From positions 1 to 64,000 of the forward strand of contig JAFWFZ010000038.1 of NCBI GenBank assembly GCA_017515345.1: 64,000 nt of DNA, given 5' to 3'. The DNA is from Oscillospiraceae bacterium. GTDB lineage: Bacteria > Bacillota > Clostridia > Oscillospirales > Oscillospiraceae. A program made the translations under genes and the position numbers. Below the pieces are notes generated by a model. The model did no database searches, was not told the origin of the DNA, and saw only the letters and a list, made by a program, of their open reading frames with translations. Positions 52,879-60,923 of this stretch are shown here, in pieces. Each line of letters opens with the position of its first letter. Within the stretch, counting starts at the first letter, position 1.

Positions 52879-53199
52879 TCAGAAACGGCTGAGTATACTC
52901 TTCGTGGTCAAGAATGGCTCTTTGCGTACGCCATCTTGTTCGTACGGCTCAGCTGTTCTGCCAACAACATATTCACCATCATGATTGCGATTGTTAAAAA
53001 CATTGCCACAGCTCCAGCATTTAATCGGTTTGGATAACCCAGGTACGGAGTTTTCCGACAGACACGATGGGCATTTTTTCACATAGAAATCTTTTTTGCA
53101 ATTTGGGCAAGGAGTCGAACCAGCCTCATAGAAAAAACTCTGCCTGTAATCGCAATGTGGGCATATTACATATGTTTTATGTGCTTCTTCTATATCCAT
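52879..53199 (-). CDS. Zinc-ribbon protein, function unknown
   Basis: 106 residues with three or four CxxC motifs: VICPHCDYRQSFF, TPCPNCKKDFYVKKCPSC and IKCWSCGNVF, forming successive zinc ribbons. ATG 53199 has GAGGTGA 6 nt upstream, an acceptable ribosome site. It is low in GC like its neighbours, and between two small membrane proteins on the same strand. It may be a regulator or scaffold; no functional assignment can be made. Confidence 0.7.
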   Translation of the reverse strand: MDIEEAHKTYVICPHCDYRQSFFYEAGSTPCPNCKKDFYVKKCPSCLSENSVPGLSKPIKCWSCGNVFNNRNHDGEYVVGRTAEPYEQDGVRKEPFLTTKSILSRF

Positions 53200-53262
53200 T
53201 ACCGCTCACCTCATCATATGTGCCATTATTAAACTACATATATCCCATCAAAACCCGCGATG

Positions 53263-53451
53263 TCAATAATCATCGATGGACGAGGCGATCACAGCTACTA
53301 TCGCGAGGATCACCGCGATCAAAAACCCGGCCCGGTACGGACACAGCACCACGGCCATTCGATCACGCGGCACAGCTTCAGAACCTCGAAAGCCACGCCG
53401 AGAAGCGATGCGGTCGAGATACCGGAACGATATCGCGATATCGCAAAACAT
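53263..53451 (-). CDS. Possible small membrane protein (doubtful)
   Basis: 62-codon frame whose C-terminal half is a clean hydrophobic segment (RAGFLIAVILAIVAVIASSI) ending in DDY. The N-terminal half is rich in Arg and has no clear ribosome site. It fits the run of small membrane proteins here, but a competing plus-strand frame of similar length exists. Confidence 0.35.
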   Translation of the reverse strand: MFCDIAISFRYLDRIASRRGFRGSEAVPRDRMAVVLCPYRAGFLIAVILAIVAVIASSIDDY

Positions 53452-53460
53452 TGTGCGGGA

Positions 53461-53697
53461 CTAGTGCCTGTCGCGCATAAAGCCATCTCTGGCTTTTGCT
53501 TTCTCCTCTTCCCGTTTTTGCTGTGCCTCTTCCATATCACAACTTTTCTGGTAGAGCCCCGCAATGACCCAGCAGATGATGAGGATAATAGTTCCGGTTG
53601 GGAAGAGTGCTTTCGGATACAAGCCGGCAAGGCCGATCCACACGCCGATGGACAATCCGCGCAGCCACATGGTCAAGGGCCGTTGTTTGTATTTCAT
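53461..53697 (-). CDS. Small membrane protein with charged coiled tail
   Basis: 78 residues. Two hydrophobic stretches (GLSIGVWIGLAGLYP and TGTIILIICWVIAGLY) are followed by a charged helix (DMEEAQQKREEEKAKARDG). ATG 53697 with AAAAGG about 11 nt upstream. It resembles the 52601 protein in the ICWVIA segment and the charged tail, so the two could be paralogues. No family is recognised. Confidence 0.6.
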   Translation of the reverse strand: MKYKQRPLTMWLRGLSIGVWIGLAGLYPKALFPTGTIILIICWVIAGLYQKSCDMEEAQQKREEEKAKARDGFMRDRH

Positions 53698-53960
53698 ACA
53701 GTACCACGACCTTTTAATAGAATGAGTAATTTTTCATGTTTTTTGATCAACATCAAGCATTATCGAATACGCGATGGTTTTATAAAAGACCGGACAATAA
53801 ACACGTTCTATCAACTGTTGACCAATAAAACGGGCCAGCTCAAAGCAGCACCACAAACACTTGCAGGCGGTGCGTTCAGCGGTGCTTCATGTTCTCCGAC
53901 GCCGTCTTTTGCCGTCTTTCTTTTTCCCCGTAAGGCTAAAAACAAGGCTAAAAAGGCAGC
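53698..53960. other. AT-rich intergenic region, no gene seen
   Basis: No frame with a plausible start and ribosome site was found on either strand. The stretch is AT-rich and presumably carries the promoter of the 53461 gene; I could not fix its elements. Confidence 0.5.
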
Positions 53961-53995
53961 AAAAACCCCGCAGTCAAATGGACTGCGGGGTTTTT
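53961..53995. terminator. Strong bidirectional terminator
   Basis: A 15-bp stem (53961-53975 with 53981-53995), loop AAATG, flanked by A5 and T5. Confidence 0.92.
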
Positions 53996-54030
53996 GTGGT
54001 ACAAATAATGATAACGACAAACTCTGAAAC

Positions 54031-54111
54031 CCGCAAAAGGTTGGCAGCGACAGCGAGCCGCGGCGAGGGCGCCTGCAGCCGAGCAGGCGAGCCGAGCGTG
54101 ACCTTTTGCGG
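54031..54111. repeat. Long-range inverted repeat with inner palindrome
   Basis: CCGCAAAAGGT (54031-54041) and ACCTTTTGCGG (54101-54111) are perfect 11-bp inverted arms 59 nt apart. An inner stem GCCTGC (54071-54076) and GCAGGC (54083-54088) lies between, with repeats of the type GCGAGCCG. The element is non-coding and lies between a terminator and the end of tRNA-Leu. It may be a dispersed palindromic element. Confidence 0.55.
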
Positions 54112-54164
54112 AAAGGAGGAGCGACGAAGTGAATGAGAGATGGCGTTTGCTTTGAAAAAGAAAA

Positions 54165-54195
54165 CGCCGTCGCGAACGATACGAAGTCCGCGACG
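54165..54195 (-). terminator. Terminator of tRNA-Leu
   Basis: CGTCGCG (minus strand, 54189-54195) pairs with CGCGACG (54168-54174), followed on the minus strand by GCGTTTTCTTTTTC. It begins 4 nt after the encoded CCA. Confidence 0.75.
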
Positions 54196-54198
54196 ACG

Positions 54199-54286
54199 TG
54201 GTGCGCGAGGCGGGACTTGAACCCGCACGTACGTAGTGTACACTAGAACCTGAATCTAGCGAGTCTGCCAATTCCACCACTCGCGC
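54199..54286 (-). tRNA. tRNA-Leu (anticodon CAG)
   Basis: Minus-strand class II tRNA. The acceptor stem GCGCGAG (5' at 54286) pairs with CTCGCGC. D-arm region TGGTGGAATTGGCAGAC. The anticodon stem CTAGA/TCTAG encloses loop TTCAGGT, giving anticodon CAG. A long variable arm follows (GTGTACACTACGTACGT), then the T-arm GCGGGTTCAAGTCCCGC. The 3' CCA is encoded (54201-54199). Reads the leucine codon CUG. Confidence 0.95.
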
Positions 54287-54301
54287 ATGTGAGCAAAAAG
54301 T

Positions 54302-54330
54302 ATATTACCATTGCCGCGGGGATTTGTCAA
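54302..54330 (-). promoter_or_regulatory. Promoter of tRNA-Leu
   Basis: Minus strand: consensus TTGACA (54325-54330), 17-nt spacer, TAATAT (54302-54307), 15 nt before the tRNA 5' end. Confidence 0.88.
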
Positions 54331-54552
54331 GCAGTAATTTGCGCATCCCGGCGGTTTTTTCTTCCAGGGCCATGCGCCCGGGTAAACAAAGGGCGGCGGC
54401 CGCATCCGGGGGAGTCTCCTGGGATACGGCCGCGCGGGGCGCGGCGCCGGTAAAGCGGGCGGAACGCGGGGCTGCGGGCGCGAAAAAGGCGTCTGCGAAC
54501 CGGAAACCGAGTCAGTCCGGCCGCAGGCGCCCTGTCCGACAGGGATCGGCGG

Positions 54553-56001
54553 TCAGCCGATGGTCCCTACGAATTCACTGAAAAACCGCTTGAACATGGT
54601 ACAGGCATGGGCGCGGGTGGTGCCGGTGCCCATGCTGAGCTCCGTGGGCGATACGCCGTTGATGATCCCGTTGCCCACGGCCCAGCGGACCGCCTCCGTC
54701 GCCCAGTCGCTGACGGTCGGCGCGTCCTTGTACTGATCCAGCGACTCGACAAAGCCATCCGGGATGTACCGGAGGCAGCGGAAGAAGTACTGGTAGATCA
54801 TGTACGCCGTCTCTTCCCGGCTGATGATCTCCTCCGGGGCAAACAGCTCCCGCTCCGCATTGGGGACCAGGCTGTTTTCCCATGCCCAGGTGACGGCGGG
54901 GAAATACCAGGCGTCGGGCTGCACGTCCTCATACCGCGCCTCGGGCACCACGGCGGGCCGACCGGCCATATTGTACAGCACCTGGAGGACCTCGTCCCGC
55001 TTCATCTGGCGGTTGGGGGCAAAGATCCCGCCGCCGCAGCCGTGGAACAGCTCCAGCTCCACAGCGGCGCGGATATACTGGTAATACCACTCGCCGGGGA
55101 TCGTATCGGTGAACGGCAGGGCGTCCCCCTCCGCCTTCACGGCGCAGGTCGCCCTGAGTCCGTCGCAGTTTACGGTGATCACCGCGGAGCCGGGGCCCAC
55201 TGCCACGACCCTGCCCCGATCGCTGACGGTGGCGACCTTCGGATCGCTGCTGGTCCAGGTGAGGGATTCATACTCCGCCGTCGCCGGAGACACCGTTTCA
55301 GTGAGCTGGGCGGCGTCGCCGGTGGTCAGGGTGAGCTGGGCCCTGTCCAGGGTGACGGAGGTGGGAATGCGGTCCTTCCACGGGTTGCCCTCATAGGGAT
55401 CGGTGGGGTCCCAGCCGTTGTCCCGTTCGTCGCTGATGTAGGCGACCTTCTTCTCCGGCCTTCCCAGCGGGCCGGTATCGTCCGCGTCTTAGACGGTGAC
55501 GTAGGTGCCGTCCCGGCAGTTGTCGTAGATCCACTTGGCGTCCGCCACTTGGAGCCGCACGCAGCCCAGGGAGACGTTGGTGCCCAGGGCGTTGTACTCA
55601 TGGGTCATAAGGGCGTCGTGCTCCCGATCGTAGTAGCAGACGGAGTGGAACAGGTAGTTGCCCCAGAAGCCGGTGGCGTACTGGCCGCAGGACCCGTCGA
55701 TCATGTTCAGCCAGCGGTAGCGGCCGCTGGAGCCGAGGCTGAAGGTGCCCAGCGGCGTCTCCTCCCCCGGCTTGCCGGTGGAGCAGATCATGGACTTCAC
55801 CGGCCGGGAGTAATACCCCTCCTCGTCCAGCCCGAAAACGGTGACGGTGCAGGTGCGCCGGTTCACCATGATGTAATACGGGCAGCCGTTTGAATAGGTG
55901 GTCGTGGCCTTCCACCGGCTGTCAGCCGCCGCGAAGACCTCCATCCCGGTGCACAGCAGCGCCAGCGCAAGGATGATGACCAGGGCTTTTCTCAGCTTCA
56001 T
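54553..56001 (-). pseudogene. L,D-transpeptidase (YkuD) - Big domain - SLH protein, interrupted by one in-frame TAA
   Basis: Reading from ATG 56001: a signal peptide (LVIILALALLCTGMEVFAAA) and a YkuD domain with the catalytic pattern HEYNALGTNVSLGCVRL (Cys in SLGC). Then TAA at 55491-55489 directly after GTYVTV. The same frame continues without any further stop through DADDTGPLGRPEKKVAYI, a bacterial Ig-like (Big_2) domain (LTTGDAAQLTETVSPATAEY, VATVSDRGRVVAVGPGSAVI), and three SLH-like repeats, to 54553. Total about 482 codons. No start or ribosome site exists for the second half. The likely original codon is TAC or TAT (YVTVYDADD). As given, only a 170-residue transpeptidase without wall anchor is made, unless the stop is read through or is a sequence error. 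Confidence 0.85.
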
Positions 56002-56026
56002 ACGTTCCTCCTCAGGAGGCCGGGGC

Positions 56027-58036
56027 TCAATACCGGCCGATGTCTCTTGCGATCTGGTAAGCGGCGCTGGTGGCGTTCATGATGTTCCTGGGGGCCACAC
56101 AGTCGCCGATCTGATAAAACTCCGGGGCGCAGTCGTACAGCAGGTTCGCCTCGGTGGAGAGGGGCTTCTGACCCACGGCGTAGATCACCGTGTCGGCGGG
56201 GATGACGTACTCCCCGTCCTTCCCCTCCACGCGGACGCCGTCCTCGCCGATTTCCAGCGCCTTCGTGGAGGTCTTGACGGTCATATTGGGGAGCTTTTTC
56301 AGCTCCTGGGCGATGGCGATGCCGTGGACGATGGGGTCGCCGTGCCTGATGCCGGAGGAGCCGAACATCCGCTCGCTGGTGCCGGCGTCAGCCTGGGTCG
56401 CCAGTGTGGATGGCGCCATTTCCACCACGGTGACCTGCCGGCCGAGCTGCGCCAGCCAGAGGCCCAGCTCCAGTCCCACCAGGCCGCCGCCCAGGATGAC
56501 CACGTTCTTCCCGGTCATTTCGGGATCGTAGTAGACCTGCTCGGCGCCCACCACGTTCTCCCGGTCCCAGCCCCTGATGAAGGTGGGCACCACGGGCCGC
56601 GCGCCCATGGCGGCGATGATCACGTCGGGCTCCAGGGCGCGGGCAAGCTCCGGCGTCACCGGTGTGTTCAGCCGCAGGTCGATGTCGGCCTCCAGCACCC
56701 GGCGGGCCTGATTCTTCAGATAGATGCGGAGCTTCTGCTTGAAGGGGACGTTGTGCTCGCAAAGGAGCGCGCCGCCCAGCTTATCGCTCTTTTCGCAGAG
56801 GATGACCTCATGCCCCTGCTCGGCGCAGGTGAGGGCAGCCTGCATGCCGCCGATGCCGCCGCCCGCCACCAGGACCTTTTTCCGCTTGCGGGGCGGCACG
56901 GCGTATTTGTTCTCCAGCTCGTGGCCCACCCTGGGGTTGATGGCGCAGTAGAAGATGCCGTTCACCGTGGAGCAGGAAAAACAGGTGAAGCAGCGCATGC
57001 ACTGGTTCACGTCCTCATCCCTGCCCATGCGGGCCTTGATGGGGAGGTCCGGATCGGCCAGGCTCTGGCGGCCCAGCTCCACGATATCCGTCTTGCCGGA
57101 GGCGATGAGCTCCTCCATGAACGCGGGGTCGGTGAGGGCGCCCACGGTGGCCACGGGGGTCTTCACGTGCTTTTTGATCTCGGCGGCGTACTTGACGTTG
57201 ACGCCGTCGGGCAGGAACATGGTGGGATGGGTGACCATGGAGGCCGCGTCGTCCTCGTGGTGGCCGGCGGAGACGTGGATCAGGTCCACCTTGCCGTCCA
57301 GCATCTCGGCGATGCGCACGCCCTCGTCAATGTCATAGCCGCCCTCCACGATCTCGGCGCCGGAGATGCGGATCTCGATGGGGAACGCGGGGCCAACGAC
57401 CTTCCGCACCGCGTCGATCACCGCCAGGGGGAAGCGCATCCTGTTCTCCAGGGAGCCGCCCCACTTGTCGGTGCGCCTGTTCGTTCTGGGGGACATGAAC
57501 TGGGCCAGCATCCAGCCGTGTCCGCCGTGGAGCGTCACCATGCCGAAGCCGCTCTGCTTGGCATAGTCCGCCGCCTGGGCGAATTTGAGGATGGCTCGCT
57601 CCAGATAATCGTCGTCCATGGCGCGGACGGGGACCCCGTTGTGCTCCCCCTCCACCAGGCCGTACATATAACCCTCCCGCTCGGCCATGACGAAGGCGTT
57701 CTCGCCGGCGTGGTTCAGCTCCACGCTGCCCACCGCGCCGTGGCGGGTGATGGCCAGGGCGGTATCCACCAGCATGGCCTTGCCCCGCTTGTCGTCGCCC
57801 CGGAGCTGGAAGGGATGGCTGTGCCCGCAGAAGGAATCCACCATGAAGTCGCCCACGCAGACGGAGCCGAATCCGCCGATGGCCTTGGACTCGTAGAAGG
57901 CGATGGCCTCCGGCGTCAGAAAGTTCTCGCTGGTGAGATAGGGGTGATCCTGGGGGGAGGCGAAGATCCTGTTGCGGAACGTCTGCCCCGCAAGGCGGAT
58001 GGGCTCAAACAGCAGCCTGTGCTTCATTTCATACAT
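56027..58036 (-). CDS. NADH:flavin oxidoreductase, Old Yellow Enzyme family with iron-sulfur and FAD domains (2,4-dienoyl-CoA-reductase-like)
   Basis: 669 residues. N-terminal FMN TIM barrel (LLFEPIRLAGQTFRNRIFASPQ, HGGHGWMLAQFMSPRTNRRTDKWGG, VDLIHVSAGHHEDDA, VGRQSLADPD-like GRQSLADPDLP). A cysteine cluster for [4Fe-4S] is in NQCMRCFTCFSC with a fourth Cys in IFYCAINPRVG. The C-terminal FAD/NAD(P) domains have KVLVAGGGIGGMQAALTCAEQG and VVILGGGLVGLELGLWLAQLG. It resembles DCR/BaiCD/BaiH enzymes that reduce conjugated double bonds in fatty acyl or bile-acid-like compounds. ATG 58036 with GAGGA 10 nt upstream. The substrate is not deducible. Confidence 0.92.
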   Translation of the reverse strand: MYEMKHRLLFEPIRLAGQTFRNRIFASPQDHPYLTSENFLTPEAIAFYESKAIGGFGSVCVGDFMVDSFCGHSHPFQLRGDDKRGKAMLVDTALAITRHGAVGSVELNHAGENAFVMAEREGYMYGLVEGEHNGVPVRAMDDDYLERAILKFAQAADYAKQSGFGMVTLHGGHGWMLAQFMSPRTNRRTDKWGGSLENRMRFPLAVIDAVRKVVGPAFPIEIRISGAEIVEGGYDIDEGVRIAEMLDGKVDLIHVSAGHHEDDAASMVTHPTMFLPDGVNVKYAAEIKKHVKTPVATVGALTDPAFMEELIASGKTDIVELGRQSLADPDLPIKARMGRDEDVNQCMRCFTCFSCSTVNGIFYCAINPRVGHELENKYAVPPRKRKKVLVAGGGIGGMQAALTCAEQGHEVILCEKSDKLGGALLCEHNVPFKQKLRIYLKNQARRVLEADIDLRLNTPVTPELARALEPDVIIAAMGARPVVPTFIRGWDRENVVGAEQVYYDPEMTGKNVVILGGGLVGLELGLWLAQLGRQVTVVEMAPSTLATQADAGTSERMFGSSGIRHGDPIVHGIAIAQELKKLPNMTVKTSTKALEIGEDGVRVEGKDGEYVIPADTVIYAVGQKPLSTEANLLYDCAPEFYQIGDCVAPRNIMNATSAAYQIARDIGRY

Positions 58037-58223
58037 AGCGATACCGTCCTCTCGATCATACAGAATGCGGCCTGAAAAACAGGTCGGAAATGCACAATAA
58101 CTCAATATAAATATACCCGTTTTCCGAAAAAATGTCAAGGCGGCGCGGGTGTGCGCGGAAGCGGCGGCTCCCCCATTCGGCCGCCGCCGTCAGGCTGCGG
58201 CCGCTTTCGCGTATCCGCCCGTC

Positions 58224-58251
58224 TTGACTTTCCCGGCCTGTCGGGTATACT
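58224..58251 (+). promoter_or_regulatory. Promoter of the MBL-fold hydrolase gene
   Basis: TTGACT (58224-58229), 16-nt spacer, TATACT (58246-58251); start about 28 nt before the ATG. Confidence 0.75.
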
Positions 58252-58285
58252 GAAGGCAGACCAAACGAAGCGGGAGGGACAGACT

Positions 58286-59044
58286 ATGGATCACAGCGTT
58301 AGCTGCGCAAGGCTCTACGTTCTCCACGTGGGCGGCTTCCGGCTGCCGAGAAATTCCGTGGCGCCGGGCGCCCTGAACGGGGCGGAGCCAGTGTACATGC
58401 CCATCTACTGCTATCTCATTCAGCACCCGACACACGGCAACATCCTGGTGGACACCGGCCAGGGCTACGACAAACCCACCCCGGCGGGCGTGGGCGGGCC
58501 GGAGGATTCCGTGGTGGCGAAGCTGGGCGAGCTGGGCCTGACGCCCGACGATATCGACTACGTGATCCTCTCCCACATGCACCTGGACCACGCCGGGGAG
58601 ATGAGCCGCTTCCCCCGCTCCACCTTCGTGGTGCGCAGGGAGGAGCTGCGGGCCGCCTGGTGGCCGGAGAAATGCGAGGGCGGCTATGTCTACGACCAGT
58701 ATAAGGACACGCGGGATTATACGTATATCCAGGTGCCCGACAATGTGGACTATGACCTGTTCATGGACGGGTCCGTGATCCTGGTGGATACCCACGGCCA
58801 CTCCCGGGGGCACCAGTCCGTGGCGGTGCGGCTGCGGAACACCGGCCGGGCGCTCCTCATCTGCGACGCCGCCTCCCTGCGGGAGAATCTGGAGCGGAGC
58901 CTGCTGCCCGGCGTGTGCACCGATAACTGGCGCGCGCTGGAGAGTCTGGAGAAGATCCGCCGGTACGAGCGCGGCGGATACAGGCTCTTCTTCATGCACG
59001 ACCCGGACGTTGAGTACAGGCTCTCGCCCCGGTACTACGACTGA
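58286..59044 (+). CDS. MBL-fold metallo-hydrolase (AHL-lactonase-like)
   Basis: 252 residues. The metal motif SHMHLDHAGEM (HxHxDH), an additional ligand region DTHGHSRGHQSVAV, and ICDAASL for the bridging Asp are present; the N-terminal ILVDTGQGYD is typical. The sequence pattern (VPIYCYLI-like MPIYCYLIQHPTHGNIL, FVVRREELRAAW) is that of the N-acyl-homoserine lactonase/AttM group, but the real substrate in anaerobes is often another lactone or ester. ATG 58286 after GGGAGGG. Convergent with the ferredoxin operon. Confidence 0.9.
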   Translation: MDHSVSCARLYVLHVGGFRLPRNSVAPGALNGAEPVYMPIYCYLIQHPTHGNILVDTGQGYDKPTPAGVGGPEDSVVAKLGELGLTPDDIDYVILSHMHLDHAGEMSRFPRSTFVVRREELRAAWWPEKCEGGYVYDQYKDTRDYTYIQVPDNVDYDLFMDGSVILVDTHGHSRGHQSVAVRLRNTGRALLICDAASLRENLERSLLPGVCTDNWRALESLEKIRRYERGGYRLFFMHDPDVEYRLSPRYYD

Positions 59045-59102
59045 GATCAGCAGCCTCCCCTGCCAAATGGCCGGGGAGGCTGCTTCGTTTTCATGCGGAG
59101 GC

Positions 59103-59801
59103 TCATTCCTCCAGAATGCGCCCGTCGGTGGAGATGGTCACCACCCGCCAGGGCAGGAATTTGCCGCTGGCCTTGATGGCGTTCTTCGCCATGTGCTCGA
59201 TCCCGCCGCAGCAGGGCACCTCCATGCGGACGACGGTCACGCTCTTCACGTCGTTGTCCCGGATGATCCGGGTGAGCTTTTCCGAGTAGTCGGTGCCGTC
59301 CAGCTTGGGGCAGCCCACCAGGGTGACGCGGTTTTTGATGAAGTCCTCGTGGAAATCGGCGTAGGCATAGGCGGTGCAGTCCGCCGCGATCAGCAGGTTC
59401 GCCCCGTCGAAGTACGGCGCTGCGGTCGGCACCAGCTTGAGCTGCACCGGCCACTGGGAGAGGCGGCTGACGCCCCTGGCGGCGGGGGCGGCGGACTCCT
59501 CCTCCCGGACGATGGCCCTTGCCCGGCTGCCGGGGCAGCCGCCAGCCGGGGGTTTCCCCCCGCTTTCGGCCTTTGCCTTCTTCACGGCCTCCTCATCGTA
59601 GGCGGCGGCCTCCCGCTCCACAAAGCGGATGGCGTCCGCCGGGCAGGCGGGGAGGCAGTCCCCCAGCCCGTCGCAGTAGTCCTCGCGCATGAGCTTCGCC
59701 TTGCCGTTCACCATGGCGATGGCCCCCTCGTGGCAGGCCTCGGCGCAGGCGCCGCAGCCCGTGCATTTCTCCTCGTCGATCTCAATGATTTTCCGCAGCA
59801 T
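59103..59801 (-). CDS. Ferredoxin-domain protein (2x[4Fe-4S]) with C-terminal cysteine-containing domain
   Basis: 232 residues. Two 4Fe-4S motifs: CTGCGACAEAC and CDGLGDCLPAC with following CP. After a Pro/Ala linker, a C-terminal domain about 110-230 contains LLIAADCTAYAYADFHEDFI, VTLVGCPKLDG and EVPCCGGIEHMAKNAI, a conserved arrangement in anaerobes of proteins often linked to Crp/Fnr regulators. Likely redox carrier or sensor. Start ATG 59801 lies inside the end of the upstream zinc-ribbon gene (20-nt overlap). It is in an operon with that gene, downstream of the -41.5 palindrome promoter. Confidence 0.85.
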   Translation of the reverse strand: MLRKIIEIDEEKCTGCGACAEACHEGAIAMVNGKAKLMREDYCDGLGDCLPACPADAIRFVEREAAAYDEEAVKKAKAESGGKPPAGGCPGSRARAIVREEESAAPAARGVSRLSQWPVQLKLVPTAAPYFDGANLLIAADCTAYAYADFHEDFIKNRVTLVGCPKLDGTDYSEKLTRIIRDNDVKSVTVVRMEVPCCGGIEHMAKNAIKASGKFLPWRVVTISTDGRILEE

Positions 59802-60084
59802 GGGTGCTCTCCTCCTTTTTTCTCCGTTTCTCCTCTTCGCGGCGGGCCTTTTGCCGCTCCGCCAACTCCATCATATGCCCGTACATGGCGTCGCCCACGC
59901 ACCGGCGGGCGTATTTGCACCACTGCACGCAGCTCAGCGTGTCGTTGTACGCCACAAAGCCGCACCTTTCGCAGGCCATCTCCGTGTCGATGGTGAACAT
60001 CTCGATCAGGCTGCCGCAGTTGGGACAGACCTTCTCGATGATCTCCGGGGTGGTGGGCTTTCCCTGACATCCGCTCATGATCAT
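59782..60084 (-). CDS. Cysteine-rich small protein (zinc-ribbon-like), partner of ferredoxin
   Basis: 100 residues. Cys pairs VCPNCGSLIEMF and MACERCGFVAYN form a zinc ribbon, followed by SCVQWCKYARRC and a basic C-terminal helix (ERQKARREEEKRRKKEES). ATG 60084 has AAGGAG 9 nt upstream; an alternative ATG at 60108 has AGGAAG. First gene of the ferredoxin operon, divergent from a Crp/Fnr regulator. Function unknown; similar small proteins occur beside ferredoxin and Crp-like genes in Clostridia. Confidence 0.75.
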   Translation of the reverse strand: MIMSGCQGKPTTPEIIEKVCPNCGSLIEMFTIDTEMACERCGFVAYNDTLSCVQWCKYARRCVGDAMYGHMMELAERQKARREEEKRRKKEESTHAAENH

Positions 60085-60107
60085 TCGGCCCCGCTCCTTC
60101 CGTCTCA

Positions 60108-60166
60108 TTGACTTCCTGCGTTCAGTATAGTATGCTTGGAGAGAGTTGTATGTTGAAATTTCAACA
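60108..60166. promoter_or_regulatory. Divergent promoters with a 16-bp palindrome (Crp/Fnr-family site)
   Basis: The perfect palindrome TGTTGAAATTTCAACA occupies 60151-60166. On the minus strand the -10 TATACT (60124-60129) has no -35; the palindrome centre is at about -41.5 from the expected start (60117), the class II activator position. On the plus strand the regulator promoter is TTGACT (60108-60113), 17-nt spacer, TATGCT (60131-60136), and the palindrome lies about +9 to +24, suited to repression. Confidence 0.75.
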
Positions 60167-60178
60167 CGGGAGGCGAAA

Positions 60179-60841
60179 ATGAGAAATACTCCTGAGGCGC
60201 TCCGCTCCTGCGCCCTGTTCGACGGCGTGGGGGACCGGGAGCTCACCGCCATGCTGGGCTGCCTCGGCGCCCGGACCGGAAAATACGCCCGGGGCAGCGT
60301 GATCCTCGGGGAGGGAGACCCCGCACGGGAGCTGGGGATCGTGCTCTCCGGCTCGGCCCAGATCGTGCGGGTGGACTACTTCGGCAACCGGAGCATCGTC
60401 ACGGAGATCGGGCCGGGCCAGCTCTTTGCGGAGTCCTTTGCCTGCGCGGGCGCGGAGCGGATGCCCGTGAGCGTCGTCGCCGTCCGCGACAGCGAGGTCA
60501 TGCTCATCGACGCCCGCCGGATCACCGTCTCCTGCTCCAACGCCTGCGAATTCCACAGCCGGATGATCTTCAATCTGCTGAAGGTCGTGGCCCGGAAGAA
60601 TCTCTTCATGGACCGGAAGCTGGAGATCACCTCACGCCGCACCACCCGGGAGAAGCTCATGGCGTATCTCACGGATCAGGCCAGGCAGGCCGGCAGCGAC
60701 CGCTTCGTCATCCCCTTTGACCGGCAGGAGCTGGCGGATTACCTGGGGGTGGAGCGCAGCGGCCTCTCCGCCGAGATCGGCAAGCTCCGGAGGGAGGGCG
60801 TGCTGGAAAGCCGCCAGAGCGAATTCACCCTGCTGCGCTGA
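60179..60841 (+). CDS. Crp/Fnr family transcriptional regulator
   Basis: 220 residues. The N-terminal sensor beta roll (GSVILGEGDPARELGIVLSG, VTEIGPGQLFAESFACAG) is followed by a dimer helix and an HTH domain (FDRQELADYLGVERSGLSAEIGKLRREGVL). No N-terminal cysteine cluster as in Fnr. ATG 60179 with GGGAGG 6 nt upstream. It is divergent from the zinc-ribbon/ferredoxin operon, whose promoter holds a matching palindrome, so it likely activates that operon and limits its own. It may be functionally similar to HcpR regulators, which control ferredoxin and hybrid-cluster genes; that is inference. Confidence 0.88.
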   Translation: MRNTPEALRSCALFDGVGDRELTAMLGCLGARTGKYARGSVILGEGDPARELGIVLSGSAQIVRVDYFGNRSIVTEIGPGQLFAESFACAGAERMPVSVVAVRDSEVMLIDARRITVSCSNACEFHSRMIFNLLKVVARKNLFMDRKLEITSRRTTREKLMAYLTDQARQAGSDRFVIPFDRQELADYLGVERSGLSAEIGKLRREGVLESRQSEFTLLR

Positions 60842-60860
60842 GCAGGACAAACCATGGACA

Positions 60861-60890
60861 ACAGCGGCCCGCCGGACGGCGGGCCGCTGT
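60861..60890. terminator. Hairpin terminator between crp-like gene and acpP
   Basis: A 13-bp stem (60861-60873 with 60878-60890), loop GGAC, followed by TTGTCTGTCT. Confidence 0.75.
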
Positions 60891-60923
60891 TTGTCTGTCT
60901 ATTCTTCGGATCGTTCCTTCGGA

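Noticed and set aside
54553..55293. SLH protein as an independent gene starting at GTG 55293
   Set aside because: No ribosome site, and the Big domain begins upstream of this codon; it is the second half of the interrupted YkuD gene.
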